From: an uncultured Leptolyngbyaceae cyanobacterium
Lineage (GTDB): Bacteria > Cyanobacteriota > Cyanobacteriia > Leptolyngbyales > Leptolyngbyaceae
Direction of reading: 5' to 3'
Assembly (NCBI GenBank): GCA_938023035.1
Contig: CALIDI010000033.1
Coordinates: forward strand, 1-64,000
DNA: 64,000 nt
The notes under the pieces were generated by a model, which saw only the letters and a list, made by a program, of their open reading frames with translations, searched no databases and had not been told where the DNA came from. Position numbers and translations under genes: made by a program. Position 1 is the first letter of the stretch; every line of letters begins with the position of its first letter. Positions 1 to 7,654 of this stretch are shown in pieces.

Positions 1-395
1 ATGGCTTCTAGTGCAACTTTAGCTTTGAATTCGGCACTGTGTTGTTTGCGCTGCATCGACTTTCCTGTCTCTGTAGTATTACTAGGTTTGTTGACAGCGA
101 CTCTATCTTATTCCTCTGTCCAGTTTTCGGGGTACATCATAAAGGGTAAGGGCAAAAGTGATAGTTACCCGTATGCTTTGCTGCCGGAAGCGATCGCCGT
201 TCCAGCGACGCCTGATTTAGACATTGCTGGATCTAGATAGGAATCACCCAATTCGCCCGCATCTTAGCCCTCTCCCTCTGGAAGAGGGAACCAGATCATT
301 CGCTTTCTGCTTCCACGGGGCGCACAGGGTAGAGCCTCTCTCCCCGAAATCAGATGCAATTGAATGGTGCCCAGCGACTTGGTAAGCGACTGCCT

Positions 396-2417
396 TCAGC
401 CATTTAACTCTTGCTGACGCAACTGCTCAAACAGGTCTTGGTCATTTGTAGAAAATGCACAAATATCGAAATAATGCACCACGATTCGGCCACTTTTTTC
501 TCGATTTGAGCGTAGATAGGCATTGAGATCGCGGAAACGCTCGCACTCCTGAGCTGTCAGGCTGAGCAGATAGTTACCAAAGTTATCGTAGATGATGAAA
601 TAGGCATAGCCAATGCGGATTAAAGCATCAATGGTGCTGATGCTAGCCTGCATTCCATCCGGGCTGGCATAGAGATCGTACTCAAAGAAAAGAACGGGTT
701 GTTGGGCTTGCAGAACTGGTAAGGATGCTTGCAAGATAGCAAAATCATAGCCGTCTGTATCGGTTTTGAGGAGCTTGTAACTCTGGCATTGAGGATAGTC
801 TGGCAAGATTTCCTCTAAGGGTCGGAGAGGAATCGCGTTGGCGATCGCATCTGAGGTGGTTCCCACAATCGAGGCGGTTCCCCCCCGGCTTTGAATTTGA
901 CTGGAAGAAATTGCGCCCCCTGTTGGCCCGACAAAGCAAGAGACGATTTGCACTGTCCCTAGTTGGGCAACGTTCTTTTTTAAATAGGGAATAAACTCTG
1001 GATTGCCCTCAATACAAAGAATTGGGGCTTCACTATAGCTGCGAATCAGGGCGGCTGTATCCCCGACATTGGCCCCAATATCGATCGCCCAACTCCTGGG
1101 ATACTTTGCAAACACCACCTGAGCAATGGTTCCCAGGGCAGTATCGTAACGATGCCAGGTGGACTGATAAATATCTAACTTGTGGTTAGCTGGCAGAGTC
1201 AGCGTATAGGTGCCGATTGGGTAGGTTTTTGTCACTGTGGCGCGATAGGTATCACTCTGCTGAAACTCAAGTAACTCTTCAAATAGAGCTTCTAACTGCT
1301 CAACAGCCCGATGTTGGTTAAATTGGCTAAGGGCTTTTGCTTGACCTTTTTGGGCGATCGCAGCCCAGACATCGGGGTTAGTGCTCAAATAAGCTAGCGA
1401 TTCCGCCAACGAAAGGGGATTTTCCGACTCAAAGATCAGCCCATCAACTCCATGGTCTACAATCTCCGCCGCCCCCCCTGTGCCACTAGTGACGAGAGCC
1501 AAACCAGCAGCCATTGCTTCAATCTGGCTAATCCCAAAGGGTTCTTGAAAGCGCGATGGAAAAGCTAAGACATTATGGGTTTGGAAGAGTTTTGCTAAGC
1601 CTTGCCGAGAAAGTGGCCCAACAAACTCCACCCGATGACTAAATCCTTCGGCATCTATATAGCGCTGGAGTTCTGCAACAAACTCGGGTGCCAGAGTGTC
1701 TCCAGCAAAGGTGGCGGTAAAGTCAACGCCTAAAGCGTGTAACAGGCTCAGCGCCTCGGCTAACACATCTGCACCTTTATAGGGCATGACAATGCTGGCA
1801 TAGGCAATCCGCAGGCGATCGCGGGCGGGCAATGATTTCTGGTAAAACTCTTCGACGACAGCACCCGGGTAAATTGTCCTGGCCTCTTCTGCCGGGTAAC
1901 CTTGATGGCGGAGTGCCTCGGCAACCCAATTACTACAGGTGACATACCGGTGGAGGGGATGAACCGGAGCCAACTCTGTTGGGTAACCAGGTGCCTTATT
2001 CATAATATAGTGGGCCACAGGAACCTGGGCGGCTAATACCTGAGAAACCAAATCCACACTTAAGAAATCAAGATTACCTACTAGACACACATCGGGTTGA
2101 AAGCTTTGTAAGTGATGATTCAGCACTTCCAAATTTTGCAAGGCCAGGCGTTGAACCACGTCATCGTCGAACCAGGCGGAACCACCTCCCCGCTTCCACT
2201 GGCCACCCAAAGCTAGGCAACGCTCTACGGGTGGGTCTGGGTAGCGTTGGCTCAGGTGACTGGTTGCAAATTCAGGGTTGTCCGTAGTCAGCACTAAGAC
2301 CTGATGGCCACGATGTTGTAAAAGCCGAGCAAAATCAGCGATTGAGCGTTCATAGCCTCCCAAAACCTGAGGGGGGTAAAGATTATTGATAATGAGAATT
2401 TGCCGCGATCGCTCCAT
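396..2417 (-). CDS. GT4 glycosyltransferase fused to FkbM-type methyltransferase
   Basis: The first ~390 residues look like a GT-B glycosyltransferase of family 4: a Gly-rich N-terminal loop (LGGYERS, residues 19-25) and the donor-binding EX7E motif in EPFGISQIE (292-300). From about residue 400 a second domain starts, with the FkbM SAM-binding motif AIDIGANVGD (444-453), the acidic motif CIEGNPEF and KTDTDGYDF (551-559). It should transfer a sugar to a glycan or protein and O-methylate a sugar hydroxyl; the substrates cannot be read from sequence. It starts 85 bp after the SPINDLY-type gene on the same strand, so the two probably form an operon making or capping a surface glycan. The single-chain fusion is directly visible; the pathway is inference. 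Confidence 0.9.
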   Translation of the reverse strand: MERSRQILIINNLYPPQVLGGYERSIADFARLLQHRGHQVLVLTTDNPEFATSHLSQRYPDPPVERCLALGGQWKRGGGSAWFDDDVVQRLALQNLEVLNHHLQSFQPDVCLVGNLDFLSVDLVSQVLAAQVPVAHYIMNKAPGYPTELAPVHPLHRYVTCSNWVAEALRHQGYPAEEARTIYPGAVVEEFYQKSLPARDRLRIAYASIVMPYKGADVLAEALSLLHALGVDFTATFAGDTLAPEFVAELQRYIDAEGFSHRVEFVGPLSRQGLAKLFQTHNVLAFPSRFQEPFGISQIEAMAAGLALVTSGTGGAAEIVDHGVDGLIFESENPLSLAESLAYLSTNPDVWAAIAQKGQAKALSQFNQHRAVEQLEALFEELLEFQQSDTYRATVTKTYPIGTYTLTLPANHKLDIYQSTWHRYDTALGTIAQVVFAKYPRSWAIDIGANVGDTAALIRSYSEAPILCIEGNPEFIPYLKKNVAQLGTVQIVSCFVGPTGGAISSSQIQSRGGTASIVGTTSDAIANAIPLRPLEEILPDYPQCQSYKLLKTDTDGYDFAILQASLPVLQAQQPVLFFEYDLYASPDGMQASISTIDALIRIGYAYFIIYDNFGNYLLSLTAQECERFRDLNAYLRSNREKSGRIVVHYFDICAFSTNDQDLFEQLRQQELNG

Positions 2418-2502
2418 CGATTTCTCCTCTTGGGGTAATGCTGCTGCCTATGGTGATTGGGAATGCTCGGCAAGTCATTTAGGGGCTGACTCACTGACGG
2501 CT

Positions 2503-4728
2503 TTAGTTTGATTGTGCGGCCTTACAATAGCATTGCCACATTTGTTGATAAGCAGCCTCCATCTCGCGAGTAAAGGCTTTGCCATTCCAGAGCGGCGCCG
2601 TCTGCCGCGATCGCAACAAGCGCCAGTGGATGTGTTGGCGTAGCTCGGCATCATTGCCCAATCGCACGCCCCACTCCACATACTCCGCATCGCTCCAGGC
2701 AATTCCCTCAGAAATACCAGCATTCACCAGCATCGTGTAGCTGTTACGACTGGCAAACTGTTCACCCACCCTAGTGACCAGAGGCACCCCCATCCACAAC
2801 GTTTCCAGGGTGGTAGTGGCCCCGTTATAAGGAAAGGTATCCAGTACTACATCGGCGATGGCAAGATTAGCGCGGTGCACTGCCTCACTAGGAGCTTCTG
2901 CCAAAAAGCGTAAACGAGTTGGGTCAACGCCAACTTCTGCCGCCAGTTCGGTAAAAAATTTCTGGATCGATTGCTCATCTGCAATTCCCTTAATTAAAAA
3001 ATAGCTATTGGGCACTTGTCGCAAAATTTGCATTTGCAGACGCGTAGTCTCTGGATGCCGCTTATAACCCCTTTGGGCACTGAGATAAACCACGGCATCC
3101 GGCGGAATCTCCAGATCCTCTCGCCGCAGGTTGGGCACGCCGACTTCAAACCCATCCACGGCAATGTAGGTCTGGGGCAAGCGCCACAGCTTTTCTGGAT
3201 AATAATCCTGTGCCCAGTCGGGCAGCACGTAGGGATCTGCAACAAAGTAGTCAACCGCAGGCAAGCCAGACGCATCCCAGCCAAGCCAGGTGACTTGAAT
3301 CGGTGCAGGCTTGAGGGCCAGTACCTGGCAAGTGATATCTAGGGTTATGCTATCTAGGTCAATGAGCAGATCAATTTCATCTTGATAGATGCGCTGGGCT
3401 AACTGGGCTGGCTCATCTTCACAATCGCGACGCATCACCACAACGTGCTGAAACTGGTTAGCATACCAGTCATAAACTGAGTCGTTCTGTGACTCGTAGA
3501 TAAAATAACCATAGAGGTCAAATTGCTCCCGGTCATGGTGCTCGATCAACCATCGGGCTAGCCACCCGACCGAATGCCGCCGCATACAGTGTGACAAATA
3601 GCCAATCCGTAATTTTCTTTGGAGCGGATTCTGCGGGCGCTGATGCTCAAATAAGAAGCCCTGGCTTTGAGGGTGCTGCCGTATCCCAGTTTGACAAATT
3701 GCCATAACCTGGTTTTGGACGACGCGATTTTGCCGTAGGTCATCCTGGATATAGGGAAAAAAGTAGGGAGCGGTGACCATGCGGGTGATATGGGCCAGGT
3801 GAATGTCTGTAAGCTGCTCGGTCTGCAATTGCGTGAGCCAATGACGATGCTGCGCACTTATCTGTTGCACCTGTTGCCAGTAGCCCCCTGCATTCATCAA
3901 GCCGCGCAGAAGCAAATGGCTAGAGAAGGCTCGATCGACTGGGTTTTGAACCCGGTCAAGCCGAGATCGCGCTACCTCAATGCCCCGATCATATTGGCGA
4001 TCGTTTTGATAAAAGGTGGCCAGATGTCCCAAAATTTCCAGATTGTCGGGATCCAGTTGCAAGTACTGCTCCAATAACTCTGCTGCTAAGCCGGGTAAGC
4101 GCAGGCTATGGGCAATTCTGACAGCCTCCGGTAGCAGGATTCCCATGAATAGGGAAATATCAGCCACCTGAGGGAGACACGCTTCGAGAAATTCAACGGT
4201 GAGGGCATAGGGCGGCAGATGCTGCAACACTGCTAAAAGCGATCGCATTAACAGATCAAAATCAACGCTTTGCTCTGGGCAGGCCTTCAGGGCAGAAATG
4301 ACTCCCCACTGAGCTAAATCCTCAACATTCAGGCGCTCCAGTTCTCCAGCTAGGGCAACTAACTGTAACAGGTTTTCTAACTGGGTCGGTGCCACCTCCC
4401 GAAGATGCTGCCGCACCAGCCAGGCGAGTTGACGACGACCAAGATTGACTTGGCGATCCGCCTCCGTCGCTAAAATTTGAACCAATTCCCCTGTCCAGAC
4501 TTCGACCTGCTCGGCCTCGGCCTCAGCCATCCCCATCAGCCAGACCATTTGTGCTTCGGCCTCTTGCCCTTGCAGCAACAGTAATAACCCTAAATGCCAG
4601 TAGTACGTTTTCACCTCTGGCTCTTGCTCAAGGGCTTGCTCATAAAAGCTAGCCGCCCTGGCATAGGCTTGTTGCTCAATCCACTCTTTTACCTCTGGAT
4701 GCCAAGATAGATGCGTCGTGGGGGTCAT
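2503..4728 (-). CDS. SPINDLY/O-GlcNAc transferase-family protein (TPR + GT41)
   Basis: A 741-residue protein with an all-helical TPR-like N-terminal half (about 10-350) and a GT41 catalytic half. The family blocks are LRIGYLSHCMRRHS (373-386), QVTWLGWDASGLPAVDYF (478-495) and DTFPYNGATTTLETLWMG (630-647). The last two correspond to the nucleotide-sugar site of O-GlcNAc transferases. Bacterial members glycosylate Ser/Thr of proteins such as pilins, flagellins or adhesins, or take part in glycan assembly. The downstream GT4-FkbM gene on the same strand supports a surface-glycosylation role. The acceptor is unknown. Cytoplasmic, with no signal peptide. Confidence 0.9.
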   Translation of the reverse strand: MTPTTHLSWHPEVKEWIEQQAYARAASFYEQALEQEPEVKTYYWHLGLLLLLQGQEAEAQMVWLMGMAEAEAEQVEVWTGELVQILATEADRQVNLGRRQLAWLVRQHLREVAPTQLENLLQLVALAGELERLNVEDLAQWGVISALKACPEQSVDFDLLMRSLLAVLQHLPPYALTVEFLEACLPQVADISLFMGILLPEAVRIAHSLRLPGLAAELLEQYLQLDPDNLEILGHLATFYQNDRQYDRGIEVARSRLDRVQNPVDRAFSSHLLLRGLMNAGGYWQQVQQISAQHRHWLTQLQTEQLTDIHLAHITRMVTAPYFFPYIQDDLRQNRVVQNQVMAICQTGIRQHPQSQGFLFEHQRPQNPLQRKLRIGYLSHCMRRHSVGWLARWLIEHHDREQFDLYGYFIYESQNDSVYDWYANQFQHVVVMRRDCEDEPAQLAQRIYQDEIDLLIDLDSITLDITCQVLALKPAPIQVTWLGWDASGLPAVDYFVADPYVLPDWAQDYYPEKLWRLPQTYIAVDGFEVGVPNLRREDLEIPPDAVVYLSAQRGYKRHPETTRLQMQILRQVPNSYFLIKGIADEQSIQKFFTELAAEVGVDPTRLRFLAEAPSEAVHRANLAIADVVLDTFPYNGATTTLETLWMGVPLVTRVGEQFASRNSYTMLVNAGISEGIAWSDAEYVEWGVRLGNDAELRQHIHWRLLRSRQTAPLWNGKAFTREMEAAYQQMWQCYCKAAQSN

Positions 4729-4946
4729 GACTGTTTTTGTAAGGGGCTAATCGTCATCGCACTGCTAGACTGACTATACCCAGACCCAGGCGATCAAGAA
4801 ACAAAAACAGGATGGGAAACTTTACTCCCAATTAGGGCTAGAGAGGCTGCCGCCTGGCGAGATAGTCACTCCCTAGAAATATGGGGGGAAATTCTTGTAT
4901 CCAGACGCTGCCCACTTTGCCCTCCTCAAGGTTGTGAACAATGTAA

Positions 4947-5720
4947 TCACTCGTCTGGGTCGATTCCCCGGGCGCGGAGTTGTTCGATCAAACGTGCATT
5001 CGCGGCTTCGGCTTGTTCGGCCCGTTGCCGCTCCTGTTCGGCCCGTTCGCCATCCGTTGGCAACCATGCTTCTCCATCATCGTACCAGCGCAACCAGGAA
5101 CGAGTGACCCCGCCATATTCGCCGTGCCAGATTCCTAAACCCAGCTCAAGCTCAGCAATCCAAATTCTGCTACTAGTAGTGGTCAGAGGCTGATAATGGC
5201 TACCAGTTAGTTGAAAGACCTGAAAGTCGTCGGTATAGCGATTGAAAACAACGTAGTAGGGTACCCGGAGAATTTGTTCATAGACAAACCATTTAGTTGG
5301 GGGTGTCTCCGACGCTGGAGTTGTTTCACCCAAGTCTTCCCGCTCTGTACCTGGAGACAATAACTCGACTACCATAAAGGGGCTGATGCCCTCCTGCCAG
5401 ATGACGTAGCTTAGGCGCAAGTCTCTCTGTTCATAGAGGCGTGGTACCCCCAAAACCAGAAACCAGTCGGGACGCTTATACCAGAGGGGATGACGAACAT
5501 CATAGTAAAGGTTCATATCCCCTACGCTAAACACCTCCTCAGATGAATAATTTTTCAATCTTAAGGTGGCACTTAAAAGATGGGGTTGCAAGTAATGATA
5601 TTCATCTGGCAAGCCGGGTTCCCCTGGGTCTTCACTGGGCAAATCATACATGGTCGGTAGCGTTTCGCTGGGGGGAAGGGGCGGATCCCGCTGGGGCACT
5701 GGATAAATAAACATAGGCAA
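4947..5720 (-). CDS. Uma2 family (DUF820) endonuclease-fold protein
   Basis: A 257-residue member of the Uma2/DUF820 family, which is greatly expanded in cyanobacteria. It has a PD-(D/E)XK nuclease-like fold. Recognisable family features are YDVRHPLWYKRPDWFLV, FMVVELLSPGTEREDLG and YEQILRVPYYVVFNRY, containing the acidic and Lys-region residues expected for the fold. The C-terminus is a short Glu/Arg/Ala-rich coiled coil (about 225-250) ending in LRARGIDPDE, typical of the family. The biological role of the family is unresolved. It sits alone, flanked by non-coding sequence on both sides. Confidence 0.85.
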   Translation of the reverse strand: MPMFIYPVPQRDPPLPPSETLPTMYDLPSEDPGEPGLPDEYHYLQPHLLSATLRLKNYSSEEVFSVGDMNLYYDVRHPLWYKRPDWFLVLGVPRLYEQRDLRLSYVIWQEGISPFMVVELLSPGTEREDLGETTPASETPPTKWFVYEQILRVPYYVVFNRYTDDFQVFQLTGSHYQPLTTTSSRIWIAELELGLGIWHGEYGGVTRSWLRWYDDGEAWLPTDGERAEQERQRAEQAEAANARLIEQLRARGIDPDE

Positions 5721-5959
5721 GGAACGGTCGCTTTGACCGAGTTGGTGATACCAGTTTGGTTGGTATTATAGCGATCGCCAGTTTGCTGAGTCTTCTATTG
5801 GGGATTGGGGCGTGGAGGTGTTGCCCCTAGCCAGAGCTTTCTCCCCCTGTAACCCCGTCTAAATCCGGTGGCTACAGCTACATGACCTGTCTGGCACGGC
5901 AAACAAAAAGCCACCAACAGAGGTGCCAAGGTAAACTTCAGACTTTTGTTAGAAAGCAA

Positions 5960-6619
5960 TTAGAGATTTGCTGGAATGCCCAACACCGGACAGGGGAAGG
6001 TAATCTGAGCGGCTAGCTGCTGCACAAGGGGATGCTCCACTGAAGTACAGCCCAAGACCAGAACAGAGGCAGACTCGGCCTCAGCCACCTGACGCAACTC
6101 AGTCGCGACTTGGCCAAAGCGCAGATGGGTTTTAAGAGAGCCACGCCACTCGTCGGCCATGTGCCTTGCCTGCCAGAGAATTTGATCTGCTTGATCAAAC
6201 TGATCCGTTTTGCAATAATAGCTGGCCAGCGGCCCTACTTCAGACTCTGTTCGCTCGGCGATCGCCAGTTGTTGACCAGTAGCAGAACGTGAGCTGGCCG
6301 ACCCCGGCATCAGGTTTCGAGGAGAAGGCACGATACGACTAGAAACAGTAGAGCTGCCACAGACCCCATCCAGATTAATCACATAAACTACCTGCACCGT
6401 GACCGGGCAACCCGTCGCCAGGCGAGTCTGATGAGCCATCCAAAGCGTTAGATCAAGCGCACTTTGACTACGCGGAGAGCCATTATAGCCAACGACTAAA
6501 TTGGTATGTTGGGAGCGCAAATCGGGACGACAATAACCTGGCAGCAACAATATTTGCTCTGCTAGATCGGCGTAACCGAGCGCCTGCTCTAAGCGTGCAA
6601 GCATCGGCATTAGGTTCAC
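5960..6619 (-). CDS. Universal stress protein (UspA) family
   Basis: A 219-residue protein with the UspA-like strand-loop NLVVGYNGSPRSQSALDL (about 41-58) and a C-terminal half ending in VLVLGCTSVEHPLV and PCPVLGIPANL. The usual ATP-binding G-2x-G-9x-G(S/T) signature is degenerate, so nucleotide binding is uncertain. The start is a GTG preceded by GAGAGG at good spacing; ATGs lie 3 and 5 codons further in. The 5' leader on the same strand carries a c-di-AMP riboswitch (about 6738-6885), so expression is probably tuned by c-di-AMP, that is by osmotic, potassium or day-night state. Confidence 0.8.
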   Translation of the reverse strand: MNLMPMLARLEQALGYADLAEQILLLPGYCRPDLRSQHTNLVVGYNGSPRSQSALDLTLWMAHQTRLATGCPVTVQVVYVINLDGVCGSSTVSSRIVPSPRNLMPGSASSRSATGQQLAIAERTESEVGPLASYYCKTDQFDQADQILWQARHMADEWRGSLKTHLRFGQVATELRQVAEAESASVLVLGCTSVEHPLVQQLAAQITFPCPVLGIPANL

Positions 6620-6737
6620 AGTTTTAACCTCTCAACACTAGTTACATCGGGAGAGGTGGGTCGAAAAATCGCCCACACAGACATTTGGTTTGGGTTCGCT
6701 GAGGAGACTCCAATCACCACTGCTGTGGCAATAGCTT

Positions 6738-6885
6738 TAGGTTCTCCTTCCACCGCCGACGGAGTTAGCTGACGGGCTGAGACTGGAAGGTGTCTCTCCT
6801 AGATATCGACCTAGAATTAGCCCCGGTAGATTCTGGTTCCTCCGCTCCTGCCTGACCAATCAGGCTCGATTAGGCGACCCGCTTG
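6738..6885 (-). ncRNA. c-di-AMP riboswitch (ydaO/yuaA class)
   Basis: Read on the minus strand, this leader has the conserved blocks of the ydaO-yuaA aptamer in order: GGTCGCCTAATC, the hairpin GCCTGATTGGTCAGGC, AGGAGCGGAGGAACCA, CCGGGGCTAATTC, AGGAGAGACACC, then GCCCGTCAGCTAACTCCGTC followed by GGCGGTGGAAGGAG. The combination of GCGGAGGAACCA with CCGTCAGCTAAC is diagnostic for the class. It ends about 120 nt upstream of the GTG start of the universal stress protein gene. An imperfect hairpin CCCAAAC/GTGTGGG followed by CGATTTTT (plus-strand about 6664-6695) could be the terminator of the expression platform. The class is known to bind c-di-AMP and usually turns genes off. Confidence 0.88.
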
Positions 6886-7654
6886 AGTGCTAGCAACGAC
6901 TTCTTCTTTATGAAAATTAAAGGAAATCGACTGCTGCTAATGTAGCCTATGCAACACAAAGATTCTTAATTAGTCAATCAAAGATTGAAGAACTGCAAAG
7001 AACATCAGAAGTGTTTACCATAAACACTATAGCCCAGATTTTTTGTCCTCGCCTATCCCCCTTTAGAGGGTTTCATCGGATCTTTAGGCATCACGCCATC
7101 GAAACGAAAATACCGAGGTTAGAACCGATGTAAAATTAAGTGAGCATACTGTCCAGGTCAAAATAGACAATGCTAAGGCCGGATAGAAATCACCTGATTT
7201 GTCCTTACCTTAGCGCTCTTCCAAAGGGAAAGAAAGCCGCGGCGATCGCGCCCTTCTTCCACTGCGAGAAAGGTTAACCCTGATGGATCTTTAAGAAATG
7301 GGCCTTTAAGAAAAAGGAGATGAAGGCAATTCATCCTTTCGTTAAGCAACGTCCAAACATAAGTTCTATCCAACGGCTAAAATTGACGGGTTGGCTGAGG
7401 GCTGTGACTGATCCTAGCTAGATAAGGTTTGAGGGGAGGATTCTAGGAGAAACTACGGACTCTGAGCGAAACTAGATTGTCTGCTGATTGCACTTCGCCG
7501 ATAGCGACCCGATTTCATTCAGCAAATTTGTGTGTTTGTGTTGCCTGGACTTTACATAGACATTTGGCTCGTGTGATAGCGAGTATTCCCACTGCATTGC
7601 TCCTAAATCAATTAGGATTGCTATATCTGTACTTGTATAAAGCAAAGTTCCTGT
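6886..7654. other. Intergenic region with repeat remnant
   Basis: About 770 bp between the riboswitch and the helicase gene. It holds a short inverted repeat AGTGTTTA-CCA-TAAACACT (7010-7028) and a degenerate dispersed repeat around 7178-7240 containing GGATAGAAATCACC, also seen near 230 and 43565. The helicase promoter should lie in the last part. No coding sequence is convincing. Confidence 0.5.

Noticed and set aside
1-240. 79-codon frame at the left edge
   Set aside because: Starts exactly at the window edge, has no visible ribosome-binding site, no recognisable family, and its end runs into a dispersed repeat. A hydrophobic centre alone is not enough.
7010-7028. Inverted repeat AGTGTTTA-CCA-TAAACACT as an operator
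   Set aside because: It is 640 bp from the nearest downstream start and not repeated elsewhere, so a regulatory claim cannot be supported.
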